64,000 nucleotides of DNA from the NCBI GenBank assembly GCA_023846275.1, contig JAIUJO010000084.1, positions 1,535,487-1,599,486 on the forward strand, written 5' to 3'. The position numbers and the translations under genes were made by a program. The stretch comes from Vanilla planifolia (taxonomy: Eukaryota; Streptophyta; Magnoliopsida; Asparagales; Orchidaceae). This document shows positions 41,300-53,049 of this stretch, in pieces (the stretch's first letter is position 1; each line of letters opens with the position of its first letter). The notes under the pieces are model-generated. The model saw nothing but the letters and a program-made list of their open reading frames with translations. It did not search any database and was not told the DNA's origin.

Positions 41300-42660
41300 T
41301 GAAAATTTCATTTAATTGCATTCAAAACAAATTTTAAATGCACTTACATTTATTCAATGAATATTAAAAAAATGTTGGAGTCTATTTAATATTTTGCAAA
41401 CTTCCCTTCATATAAGAATTTAATCATTGAATTTCAAACTCTTCCTCTACTTCCCAAGTAGCTACTAGTTAGTATAACTTATCCTTTGTACATTCAAAAT
41501 TGGATGCTCTCCATCTTTGTTTTTTTTTGAATTCCTACGTTATGAACCCCATTGGCCTTTCCTTATGAAATAATCAAGGATGCACCATCATGCTCATTTG
41601 ATCATGTTTAAATATATAACTAGTATTAGCATCAAATTTTATTAAAACTAAAAGAAAAAATATATTATGTTCCCTGGCTAATGATAATGACAAAACTATA
41701 TTATAAATAAGATAAAAAATTATTTCAATAATTTATAAAGGCACAAAATTCATTGTCTTTAATTATTATAATTTTCTAAACATTATAATATTTTTTATTG
41801 GACTTACCTTTATCAATACATGATCCTCTTCCTCACAATCCACTTTCTTTATTTTCTTATCAAACCTTCCATGGAGTAAACATTTTCATTATTAATTCAT
41901 GCTTTGATTAAGTGGTTCTCCTTCATTGTTTCTAAAATCATATTTATATCAAGAAGGGTATTGTTAATTTGTTAATATCAGCATAATGATAATAGTACAA
42001 TATATTATATAATACCATATAATGTTTCATCTCTATGCTACAATAACAATTATTATTGTAAGCAAATTAATTAAAAGTCAAATACTTATCCTAACTACAA
42101 GAGAAACCTATTTTTCATGGACTAAATATATTCTTAATTATTTTAAATATTCTCTTTCATTGACTTCTATTTTAGCCTAGAATGTTGTGTTAAACATTAC
42201 TTGCTCATAATATTCCTCACACAACCTTTTAGAAAAGTATGATGTAAGTTTGAAATCCTTATGTAATACAATAGTTCTTGTCATATTGTATGAGCCTTAC
42301 AATTCTATCATATATCAAAACTATTTGTTTTTGCAGAAAAATGTTCCATTAATTGGTAAAATGTTAATTTTTGTAGTAGAAAACCTCGTTTTCAATTAAG
42401 TCTAATTTAATATCTCTACCTAAAATATTTTGCTTTTAATCTTCCACACATCACCAAGCTAGCTTATGATAATAACTTCTTGTTCTCAATATGCCATATT
42501 GACAAATGTAGTAAGGTTCATTCTATTTGATATGGATATAACATATATCATTAAATTATGCTAAGCATCCTCTATGTTATATACCTAACTATTTTTATCA
42601 TCTTATTAAAAAATTAGTAGCTACTTTTACTTTTTCTTTTGTGATATAGGATCTCAAAAT
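41300..42660 (-). pseudogene. Possible intron-bearing gene remnant, unrecognised (left copy)
   Basis: On the minus strand short stretches look more coding-like than their surroundings and recur in the right arm. One ends with a readable string KKIKKVDCEEEDHVLIK just before a plausible donor (gataaag/gtaagtcc, about 41,805-41,815). After about 160 bp of AT-rich DNA a plausible acceptor (tttcttttag, near 41,650) leads into LIKFDANTSYIFKHDQ and, further on, WRASNFECTKDKLY and ATWEVEEEF. The pieces are interrupted by stops and change frame, so no protein is made as it stands. I do not recognise the family; it could be a captured or duplicated host gene, or part of an element I cannot name. Confidence 0.3.
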
Positions 42661-42849
42661 CATAATGCCATAATGACTAAGCCATTCTAATAATGAAAAT
42701 GTATGAACAAATTTATTAAGGAACCAATTATGAAAAAATATTACATGTACTTTTCAATAACAAGAAACCCAAATTTGTAAACTGAGGCATATTTTGGTAT
42801 TAGAGATACTTTAGTAAGTAGATAGGAATTGGAGATTAGAAACTGAGAT

Positions 42850-44995
42850 AATGGAGGCTATCTCTTCATAATATTCTTCAAATAAATAAACCCATAATCT
42901 ATTTAATAAGGAATCTTAGTTGTAATGGAATGTACTCAAGTGGTGTTTCATGAAATTATGCATAAAAAAGAGGTAGATTTTCAAGACATAAAAGATTTTA
43001 GAAAAGTAAAATTGGTAGACAAATAAAGATCCTGGAATGATAAACTTTATGGATTTCTTCTCAAATATTATTTTAGATGGGGAATGTAGATAGAATTTTT
43101 TTCATCAAGGATTGTGTTGATTAACTTCTTCTAGTCCAACATTTTTTAGATGATACCATATTTTGATCAACAAACTATGACTCATGTGAATGATTTGGTA
43201 AGCATGTAGGTGTAGGATCTAAGATGAACTTAATGAGGGTTTCTATTCTCTTGAATGCAAGTTAACTACGATGAGAAAGGTACCCTTGATCTTCCATAAA
43301 TTATATAAATGATATTTTAAGACATACAAAATAAGGAAATAGTTGCATCAAAGGAGTTAGCATATAATGAAAATCACCTTAGAGATGTAGTCTTAGGTGA
43401 GCTCTCTTTTGGAGTACAAACCAACGCCTCTCTTTATAAAGAAATTATATATGGTGCATCTATTTCTGAATTTGCACCCCAAAATACAAGTGAAGCCTTG
43501 AGGAAAGAATTTTTTATTTGGCTATGTTGGTTGGTTTCAACTTTTTCGTGAGAGTGATTGTTTTGGAATGAATAGACATTCCAAGTGACCACATTACTAT
43601 GTCATAAAGTGGGTACTCAAAAATAAAATGTAAATGATAGTGTGGTTACCATTCAAAATAGGAAAAGGATAGTGGTAAAGTGTTATAATCAAGTAGGAGT
43701 AAACTTAGATGGAATACTTGAACCAATGGTAAGGTTGAAGGCAACAAGGACAATTTGAACTTTTTCTAAAAGTTATTTAAACTATACCGAATGGATTTTA
43801 AGAGCACCTTCTTAAATGTTGTTATTTCAGAGAAAGTGTATGTAGGACAGTTTGATTCCATTCAACATTTTCTTCATCAAAATTATGTGCATAAGCTAAT
43901 GAAATAATCATATGAATTGTAATGAGAGCAAAGATCCAATTATGAACATACTTAGAAGATTTCTAGTAAAACATTATTTTAGGATTGGAATGTAGATATG
44001 ACTTTGTTCATCATGAACTATGCTATTAAACTTCTTCTAATCGAGGATTATATAGATGGTATCAAATTTGGATCAACCAACTTGTACTTATGTGAATGAT
44101 TTAGTGAGCTTGTAGGTGTTGGATTTGACTTGAACATGATGGGTGACGTAACATATTTTTTTGGATTGAAAGTTAAGTAGGATAAGGAAGGTAACCTTGA
44201 ATCATAAATAAAGTATAAAAATTAGATTTTAAAATTTTGTGAAAATAAGAACATCAAATGCATTTCTACTGTCAAGAGTCCTCACCATACTATTGAATAA
44301 ATATGAGAAAGGAAAACCAATAGATTTCAAGTTATACAATGAAAGGACACATTCTTTACTTGACTATTACAAGACCAAACATAGCTTTTAGTGTGGAACT
44401 TTTTTGAGCAATTTCAATCAAGCCTTAAGGGTTTCTATCTAGAAGTTATAAAAAGATTATTTTGATAATTTCTTGAAATAAAGGTGTTTAAGGTTTTGCT
44501 ATCCCAAAATTGTCTGACATCATGATTTCATAGGATATGGCTAAAAAGATTTTGTAGGTTCTTGAGTAAATAAAAAAAAAATTTAGGCATTTAATCATTT
44601 TTAGCACCTCTTAAACTAATGATATAGCAAAAAAATATGGAACTATTTTTTTAGCAAAAAATGAACCATAATATGTAGCGTAAGGAGGATTTCTAGTCAA
44701 TTTTTTTTTTTCAAAAGGAAGTAGGACGATATGGCATTACATTTACAAAAAATTCCCCTAAAATTTGAAAATTTGAATGCTTTTTTCCTAATTGAAAATT
44801 CTATAAAGTACAATAAGATTGAACAAATTGATTTTAAGCACCATTTCATCATGGACTGTGTAAAATGAAATATAGTAGACATTTAATTTGTTGCTAACAA
44901 CATGCAACAAGTTAGCACATTAACAAAGCTTCTCAGTAAAGATTTATTCCATTAAATTGGAAGACTGTTTTATGATGACAAAAGGGGGAGAAATT
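42850..44995 (+). mobile_element. Ty1/copia pol remnant, left arm (fossil)
   Basis: Dead Ty1/copia retrotransposon remnant, plus strand. Recognisable parts are the reverse transcriptase with an LDD box followed by STN and CE residues (about 43,150-43,190), the N-terminal RT region with words like FGVQTNASLYKE and FAPQNTSEALRKE (about 43,400-43,520), a second RT core (about 44,000-44,170) and the RNase H end (about 44,330-44,970). The RT core is present twice, so the remnant is rearranged. A purine-rich tract typical of copia elements follows at 44,980-44,993. Gag and integrase were not found. The element is broken many times and looks old. Open frames on the minus strand here are shadows. Confidence 0.8.
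44980..44993 (+). promoter_or_regulatory. Polypurine tract of the left copia remnant
   Basis: AAAAGGGGGAGAAA directly after the RNase H end. This is the usual position and form of the plus-strand priming site that precedes a copia 3' LTR. Its inverted partner is in the right arm at 60,181-60,194. Confidence 0.7.
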
Positions 44996-45702
44996 AAGCT
45001 TACTTTTAAGGGAAGTTCCTTGAGCGAAAGGGTGCTCAACTATGTGCTTTAATTACTTCAAAATCTAGCTTGACTTGTTAATAGCAAGCAAATGTTTTCT
45101 TGCACTACATTAAAATACATTGCCATAAACTAAGATGGTAAGTAATCATAAAACAAAAATAGGTTTTTGTTCCTATGAGCAATTATCTATGATATTTTGA
45201 TTTTATGACCTAATTAAGTAGCATACTAATTGGTTATCTTGCTTTGCTTGTAGATATGATAGGTGAACAACATTGGAAGGATGTTAATGTCAAAAGCACA
45301 AGTCAATTGATTAAATATATGGATATAACAATTAGTGGGATAAGAATAGAAAGGGTTTTAGCATGCTCAAGAAACTAAGTGTATTTTTGTTGTAAAACGT
45401 GTTAGGAAAAATGAATAATAAAAGAGAGAAGAATTGTGTGTTTAACAAATTTTTTTATTACAAAAATTTGAAATAAAAAAAGTTTTTGAGCTTAAAATAA
45501 AGTTTTTTGTATAAAACTTATCAACAAATTTAAATTTTTAGACAATTAACAAAATGTACAAAAGATTTTTAAGTGTTTGACTAAAACCTATGCCCACATT
45601 TACCCCCAATCTTTTATCAGGTTTCCACTAACTGCTCCCTTTAGTGAGAGATGGTAGAGTTAAGACAATTATATATTAGCACTCCAATAAGATACCAAAA
45701 TC
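44996..45702. other. Region between the copia pol remnant and the LTR, no gene
   Basis: About 0.7 kb conserved in inverse orientation at about 59,474-60,175. On the plus strand it follows a polypurine tract, so its first part may be LTR sequence of the pol remnant. On the minus strand it follows a primer-site-like motif, so its last part may be the leader of the LTR cluster. The two assignments meet here and I cannot place the border. No open frame is worth calling. Confidence 0.45.
45680..45700 (-). promoter_or_regulatory. Primer-binding-like motif after the left LTR
   Basis: On the minus strand TTTTGGTATCTTATTGGAGT follows the LTR end by 2 bases. TGGTATC matches the start of the initiator-methionine tRNA primer site (TGGTATCAGAGC) used by most plant copia elements. 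Its place after the LTR means this LTR served as, or recombined to become, a 5' LTR. Confidence 0.5.
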
Positions 45703-47337
45703 TGAGAAATTCAGGCTATATGAAAAAATTGTAAATTCTTTATTTTTTTAAACAAGAGTAGTAGTACTACTATTCAATGAAGGATGTTGCCAGAAAATAC
45801 AAAAATTATTATGAAGGAAAGTGGGAGAAATAGGAATTGATAAAAATCCATAACTCCTATAATTACGTAGAATTGTGTTGCTCACAGTTTGAACTTCAAT
45901 AATACTTGTATGAAAATTTTCAAGTTCGATTCAATAGTTTTAAGATCTCGTAAATGATCCCTATTTATAAAAAAAATAAAATAAAACTCCAAAAATAACT
46001 CACACAACATCAAAAATCTACTTTTTAGAAAGCTAGCACTAACAGACAGAGATGATGGTACAACTACAGTCCAATTAAACAAATGGAGTGGTAACCAATC
46101 AGATCAACTTAAAACATAAAGGGTTCATATTTAATTGCGACAAGTTATGATTTAAAGAGTTGGATTCAAAAGTTCGATGGATAGTAACGATGATTAGAGT
46201 ACTGTTAACATTGGCAAAGAGACTCAATCTTTTGATCAACTATTCTAAACCAATGGCTAAAGAATGTTAACTATTAATAAATACGTGTGTGACTCGACTG
46301 CTCGATTGTGAATATGCATGATCAGCTAGTGTGAAAATCTCAAGTTCTGTAATAGCTTTTGTTTTGCCTCATAATGCAAAACAGTTGAAGTATTTTGTCT
46401 TTATAATACATCAACTACATATTACAATCAGCCTAATGGGTTAGCTACCCCAAGGTGTTCTTAAGAAGTCACGACCTAGGTCAATAGTGGGCATGTATGT
46501 GTCTAACTTAACTTGATTTTCTTAAACTACTTAAAGATTCTGCAATGACTCATTCTACCTAAGCATGTTCTTAAGTATTGCCTTCAACAAATTAATCAAG
46601 ACACTGCTATAGTAACCTGACTTGATCGATATTTGGGCTTGAGCCATTTCAGATTTGAGTAGGTTCCTAGCTTGCAGGGGTCCCAAAAGCACGTGCCCCA
46701 ATGTGGTACATGCTATTTGAGCGAAGCCTTTTGGGGTTATGGTTGAGAGTGCACAAAAAACATATTGTTAGTATAATAATAAAAATTATGTACAAAAACA
46801 AATTAAATATTTATAAGATTTTCAAGAACTCAAATGCTTTTAAATGAAATATAACTTGAGCCAAAGTCAAATATACATAAAAGATGAAAACCCTATTTGC
46901 TATAATTATGGAAAAATTAAAAGTTTAACATGCTAATCATAAGAATTTAGAAATGACTTTCTTTTTTTATTAGCCACTCTATAAGACCATTATCTTTGGC
47001 ACCAAATTTAGTAGATTGAGCCATCAAATTATATTCACTATTTGTGTTATAGTTCTTATTCCAATAAATCTAGACTACTAGAAATCTCCATGAGATCTAA
47101 CTAAAACAGTACTATGTTCAATAATGTATTAATAAATACTTAGACTTGGTTTTGTGATCACCATATTAAAAGGTATAAAAATCTCCCCCTTGAGGATTAT
47201 AAAACTAAAGCTAAAGGAAAATATAACAATAATTGAAAAATTAAATAATTTAATATTCAACATTATAGTATATACCTAATATGATAGCCCATATACACCT
47301 CTTGAATTCTAGATTACCCTCACCAATAATTCTAACA
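45703..47337 (-). mobile_element. Near-full copia LTR, left arm (fossil)
   Basis: About 1.63 kb, minus strand, beginning TGTTAGAATT (complement of 47,328-47,337) and ending in CA (complement of 45,703-45,704), the TG...CA form of LTRs. It is flanked upstream by the end of a copia pol and downstream by a primer-binding-like motif. It shares roughly 1 kb of alignable sequence with the partial LTR at 47,690-49,050 and is repeated inverted at 57,816-59,473. A TATA-like box lies at 45,955-45,969. The frame at 45,882-46,082 is a chance frame within it. Confidence 0.75.
45955..45969 (-). promoter_or_regulatory. TATA-like box in the left LTR
   Basis: On the minus strand TATAAATAGGGATCA, a good plant TATA box about 250 bp before the LTR end. 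The other LTR copies carry weaker versions at the matching place (for example tataaataaagatca near 59,170). It would direct transcription leftwards, away from the palindrome centre. Activity is unlikely in such decayed DNA. Confidence 0.5.
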
Positions 47338-47399
47338 CTTAGTTCTCTCCATTTTTGTAATAATTCAAAGGGTTAATGACACCTAAGCTTCATCTAAGT

Positions 47400-47690
47400 T
47401 TATGAAATACTATGATCGCCAATTGCTTAGTACTAATATCAACTAATTAGGTAGACAATAGCACAAATAAAAACTAAATTATTTTTTTTATATATGCTCT
47501 CTAATAAAGTTATATCTTAATTCAATATGTTTTGTTCTTGGGTGTTGAATGGGATCTTTAGCTAAATAAATTGCACTTAAATTATCACAAGAAATTAGAA
47601 TTGTGTAAATTCTAAGCCATAATCTAAAAATTGTTGTTTCATCCATAAGACTTGAGATGCCCAAGATACATTACCATCTTTTCACAAAAA
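47400..47690 (-). mobile_element. Copia RNase H end next to the LTR, left arm (fossil)
   Basis: Minus-strand remnant of the C-terminal RNase H region of a Ty1/copia pol. Readable words are LWMKQQFLDYGLEF and, further on, PFELLQKWREL just before the LTR start; the DNA between also matches the family's CDN...AKxPIQHxRTKHIE region. It is a second pol fragment, in the opposite orientation to the one at 42,850-44,995. It is broken, and joined at its upstream side to a partial LTR. The same join is present in the right arm. Confidence 0.75.
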
Positions 47691-49050
47691 TTTTCCAACA
47701 CCTTTAATTCTTTAAACAACAGTGGTATTACTAATTAATGAAGTATTTATTTCCAGGAAATATAAAAATGATTATGAACAAAGGTAAGAGAAATAGAGAC
47801 TGACTAAAATCCAAAGTTCTAATAATTATATAAAAATTTGCTACTCATTGTTTGAACATCATTTCAACTTGTATGAAAATTTTTAAGTCTGATTCAATTA
47901 TTTTAATGTTTGATAAATAATCCATTTATATAGTTGAAATAAAAAAACTTAAAAAATAACACCCTAATGGCTGGAATCTACATTTTAAAGCTAGTCGATA
48001 CATATTGAGAAGACATTACAACTGCCATCCGATTAAGCAAACGGAGTAGTAATCATCGAATCAACGCAAATGATAAAAGGTTCAAATCAAATAATAGTGA
48101 GATAAGATCCAGAGCATTGGATTTGAAAGTTAGATGGATAATAACAATGATCAGACTACTTTTTACATAGAAGGAGAGACTCTCAACCATTTGATCAACT
48201 ATATAAGATTAATAGCTAAACAAAGTTAACTTTTCATAAATATGGGCATGATATGGACTGTTCGATTACAAAAATGTGTATTTAGTATAGAAATCTCAAG
48301 TTTGGTAATAACGTTTATTTAATCCCACATTTTGAAACAGTTGAATTATTTTATACTTATAATACATCAACTGCATATAATGATCAGCCTATTGTGGTTG
48401 GCTATCGTTATTGTTGTTGAGAGGTCATGCCCCTTGTCGCCAACACAAATCTATGAGTCTTACATGACTTGATTTACTTAAAACAATTAATGAGTATGTC
48501 CTGACTTGCTTCTCTTAACTTGGTTCCTAAGTAATGCACTAAACCTATTAACCCAGAGACTACAATAGTTAAATGACTTGACTGATACTCAAGCATAACT
48601 CATCTTAGATTCGACAAGTTCTTAGCCGTTGGATGTGCCTAATGACCATGCCCCTAGGTAGTACAAGTCACTTGACCTTAGCCATTCGAGCTTAATAGTT
48701 GGGGTGTGCTTAAAAAATTTATAATAATTAAAAAAAATTATATATAAAAAATATTTGAATATTTATAAGATTTTCAAAAACACAGATAACCTCAAATGAA
48801 ATACAAGTAAAACAAAATTCACATATACATATAAGATAGATTTATGCACCACAATTACAAAAAAATTAAAGGTTTAACCTGATAACCTTAAAGATTCAAA
48901 AATGAAATTATTTGTAGATTAGCCACTCTAGAATTATTGTTGTTCTAGACTCCAATGTCAACAGGTTGAGCCATCAAATTGTGCTCAATATTTGTCATAC
49001 AGTGTTTGCTTCAAAAAAATCTAGTCCTCACTAAGCTCAACGATAGATTA
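47690..49050 (-). mobile_element. Partial copia LTR, left arm (fossil)
   Basis: Diverged copy of the LTR at 45,703-47,337 in the same orientation. Shared landmarks are gatggctcaa (near 48,975), the GC-richer block with ggcatggtcattaggcac (near 48,640-48,660), gtagccaac-like words, and cataatacatcaactgcata (near 48,360). The expected TG start is not visible, so it is incomplete on that side, and it joins the pol fragment before its expected end. By position it would be the 5' LTR of an element with most of its interior gone. Repeated inverted at about 56,355-57,490. Confidence 0.65.
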
Positions 49051-52000
49051 GTATGCACTTCAATTATAAAATTTGAAGTATTTGAAAGAGAAAAATACAA
49101 CTTATTTGTAAAAGTTTTCAAAAAAAATTGTTGTTCCACTCAAATTTAAGTTCTAAATAAAGAAAGCCTAAGACATCCCTAAAATGCTTTTACACATCAA
49201 TATTTATTCACCTTGATTCTAGATAAAGGATTTATATTTAAAATATTCCTTGAATTTATACAATGCATTACAAAGTTGCACAATATTGTAAGTAAAAAAA
49301 CATCTTGTTATTGTTGATGAGATGCCTGCACAAATTTTTTGCATGCATACATTAATTATTTTAAGTGTTTTATACTTTGTATTTTAATAATTTTATTATA
49401 AGTAAACTTTTTTTTCAAACTTAACTTTCCATATGGAGGATAATACCAATTTGTTGCATGTCTTCACAAATTATTTAAGTGTTATGTAGTTTTCATTTTA
49501 AAAATTTTATTATAAATCAACTAACTATTTTTCAAGCTTATTTAAAATTTCATATAGAGGATAGCTTTGATAACTAAGTTGTTAATGGTTTTTGATATAT
49601 TAATTATTCAACTATCATAATTATTTTTATATGTTTTAATTACAATAATAAGATATCTTTTTTGCCGTGCAACTTTGCAATGTTTTGTGTAAATTTACCA
49701 AATATTTGAAGTATACCTTTATAATTACCATGTATTATTTATTTTTTCTATTGAAATTTAGCATGTTTTATGTAGCCAAGTACTACGTAAACTAACCATG
49801 TTTGTAAATATTTAAATATTGATAATAGTGATTGCTTATTTATTATACTGTATGGATAGAAAAACTTTTTGTTTAAGCACTTTTCTTAATTCTTATCTTA
49901 ATTATATACAAAATAATTATTTTTTATAAAGATTTTAATATAATATAAATTCTTTAAAATTTTGTACCAATAATTTAAATAACTTTTATCATCTACGATC
50001 TTTTTATTCTACACAAAATTATTTCAAAAAACTTAGAATTATTTAATTTATATTACAAAAATTTTGTTGAAATGTTTAATTTCTTAAATTATTTCGCTTA
50101 CATCACAAAATCTAAATGCTTTGAATCATTAAGAATTTCTTATTCATATGTTTAATATTAAAATGTTTTTAAACAAATTGTTCTTCAAAAAATAGGAATC
50201 ACAATTGTAATTTGAATATTTTTAAATTAATTTTTTATTTTTTACAATTTATTTTAAGATTTTATTATTTTTTAATTACAAAAGTTTTTATTAAAATTCT
50301 TAGGAAAAGTTTTTTTAGAAAATTTTGTTAATTTATTTAGCATTTCAAAATTTCCAACTAATCAATATGGAAAATAATTTTTGTGAAAACATTATTAATA
50401 TATAAATTATATCTCATTTAGTATTTTGTTAAATTTTTGATATTTATAAATTTATAATTTCTTTGATATTTTTCATTTGCAATGGAAAGTTTTTGTTGCT
50501 TTTTTCTTTGGGAATTTTTTTAATTGTTTTTGTAAATATTAGAATTACTTATTGTACTTTTTTAGGGCAACAATAAATTTTTATGTTTTTATTTTTTTAC
50601 AATCCTATGAAAGTAATATTTTTAATTAATTATTTTCTATGCGGCAAAGTTTTTTAACATCTATGACTTTCTTATTCACAAAATGTTGTTCCTGAAAAAA
50701 TGCCTTAAGTTTTTAATATTTAATATTAAATTATGAAAAAAAATTAGCCTTTTGGAACATATATAAATATTTTGAGATATTTTATATTTTAATTTTTTTT
50801 TAAATTTGAAATTCTTAAAATAAAATTTTAATGCTTATTATATAAATTTATATTTTTTGTATATTATTTTTTTAAAATATTGCTAAAGTTTTCTCGAATA
50901 CATAGAAACTGTTTACAAATATTTTTTTCTTTTATTCTCTTTTATCTCATTAAATGGAAACTAATCTGTAATTAATCTAACAAATTTTTATGAGAATTTA
51001 TTGATAATAGTTTTCTTTATTTTCAATATTTCATATTTATTAATAATATTCAATTACAAATTTTCAATCATTTTCAAAATTTTTATTAATCATTATATTT
51101 AAAGTTTTTATAATCATAAATCTATTTATTTGATTTTTTTATTTATTTGGATTATATTTACAAAAAGTTTACATTAACAAGTTTATGACGTGGCATTACT
51201 AGGAAATTTTGTCTTCATTTTTAAAGCATATGGCAATAATTCTTTAAATCACTTTTAATGGTGTATATATTTTTACAAATGTTTCATTCTTTTATTTTGG
51301 CATATTTGTAATGATTTAATTGCGTAAAATATTTTTTAATGTGTTATACACATTGTTTAAAAATTGAGGTACACTTATTTCTTGATGATTTGTCATTTTT
51401 GTCTCACAAAATGTTTATTGAAATAGTATTTAGCATATATTTTTCTTATGATCTTTAATTTACCATCTTCTACATATTTTTCTCATTTAACATGTTTGGC
51501 ATTTTTTTTCGTAGAACATTTTTATTATATTATTCAACTAAGTTCATTAGTTCTTTAACTCAATATGTTTTTTTAAAACATTAAATTTTATCTATTTAAT
51601 TTTCTTTTAATTTTTTATTTATATTAAAAAATTATAAATCTTACCAAAATAACCTTTAAGGTATGATACATTGAACAAATGGTATTAACTTCATAATATT
51701 TTGAAAACTATTCTTATGTAATCCAATATTTTAGCAAATACATAGTACCTATATTTCTTTGTCATGAATTTATAGTTTTATACAAAAAATGCAAATAGTA
51801 TCATATCGTATTCTTTTAATTTTCCAAAAATATATTATGTACATCCTTGATTGGACTAACATATTTTCTATCAATTTGTTATTAATAAAATTTATCTTGT
51901 TACTTGTTAGGAATTAATTTTAATATTTTGAAAATTATCCAATCATAATTTTTTTTGACAATTTAATATTTTTATTAAAATTTAAATATAATTTAATTTC

Positions 52001-52800
52001 TATTATAAATTAAAATTTAATATATTAAATATCTAAAGATTTTTTTAATAATTTGTTAATAAATAATAAAATTTTCATTTGAAAGGTAAGAAATATGTAA
52101 AGAAAATGAAAATAGAACTTAAAAAAAATTAGTAAAATATCATTCAGATAATAAAATGATTCTAGCATTTGATCTATTTTCATTTTTATGTTATTTTTCT
52201 TGTAACCTAGGCAAGCCTGTGATTGTCCCAATATAATAGGATTTTTTAGGAAAAGAAAAAAAATATTGTTATCTCGAAATGTCTAAATTAATCAAAATTA
52301 CAAAGAAAATGATATAATAATTACATAATGCTAGCAAAATAAAATTTACTATTAAAATTTTGAAAATTTTGAAATAGCAAAGGCTAAAAAATTATTTATG
52401 TAATTAAACATATTTATAATTCAAACTATATAACATATAAAAAACAAGTTAACAATCATTGCAAACATAAGGAATAAGCAAAGTTAAAAATGGAAAAAAT
52501 TCAAAAAAATTAAATAAGTGAAATAAAAAATAGGTAATGTTACAAATTTTTGACAAGTTCACAAATTTGTTAACTTCTAAAAGTAATCAAAATATTGTGT
52601 ACAATTTGTCATAAAACGTCACACATATGTTGAGAAAAATAAAACATTAAAAACTACAAACAAAAAATAATAAAAAACTAAATATATGTATTATTAATAA
52701 TAATTTGATATTATATTAGTTAACCAATATATAATATATATAAAAGTATGAAAAATATTTCATTACATATGAAAAATAAGAACAAAAATGATGGAAGAAA
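49051..52800. other. 3.7-kb AT-rich spacer DNA, no gene recognised
   Basis: Extremely AT-rich with long T runs on the plus strand to about 52,000, then A-rich from about 52,250 to 52,700. It contains a two-copy tandem repeat at 49,330-49,563. It has no counterpart in either arm and does not show the satellite words of the first 37 kb. The reading frame at 52,025-52,231 is AT-driven. It may be a fully decayed element or a second degenerate repeat, but I cannot support either. Confidence 0.45.
49330..49563 (+). repeat. Two-copy tandem repeat, period about 118 bp
   Basis: The stretch from aattttttgcatgcatacat (about 49,335) to ccatatggaggata (49,429-49,442) is repeated from aatttgttgcatgtcttcac (about 49,449) to tcatatagaggata (about 49,550-49,563), with shared internal words aagtgtttta, ttttattataa and tttttcaa. 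The copies are diverged. Confidence 0.7.
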
Positions 52801-53049
52801 AAGGTAGGATGGGAATCCATCAACTAGATTTAGATCATGCCTTTATGTCACAGTGATAACGAAAAGTGGACAAAGAGTAAAAGAAAAAGAGGAAAGGCCA
52901 ATTTATGTATCAAAATGTTAACCTCCATGCATCAAAAACTTTCCTTGAACAAAAATCATCATAAAAAAATAAATTTTGGAATTGCAATCATCTAAAAAAG
53001 ATAAGATATCATTAGATTGTAAAATATTGACTATAGTACATGACTAACA

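Larger units (their letters stand above)
38700..49050 (+). repeat. Left arm of a large imperfect palindrome
   Basis: Matches the reverse complement of about 56,345-64,000. Anchor pairs are: about 38,720-38,770 with 63,950-64,000; 39,130-39,240 with 63,470-63,580; 41,280-41,340 with 62,990-63,060; 41,600-41,900 with 62,400-62,730; 45,020-45,100 with 60,070-60,150; 46,420-46,520 with 58,640-58,750. Order is kept and every pair is inverted. The arms differ by many substitutions and by several length differences. By eye, identity is roughly 75-85%. The arm contains the copia remains described separately. Confidence 0.85.

Noticed and set aside
45680-45700. tRNA gene fragment
   Set aside because: Only the short primer-complementary motif is present; there is no cloverleaf, A box or B box around it.
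44996-45702. Host gene between the pol remnant and the LTR
   Set aside because: The interval is conserved between arms, but by position it is LTR or leader sequence and has no open frame.
45882-46082. 66-codon minus-strand frame and its relative at 58,915-59,136
   Set aside because: Both are readings of the same copia LTR in mirrored copies. LTRs of this kind do not encode proteins, and the frames differ in extent.
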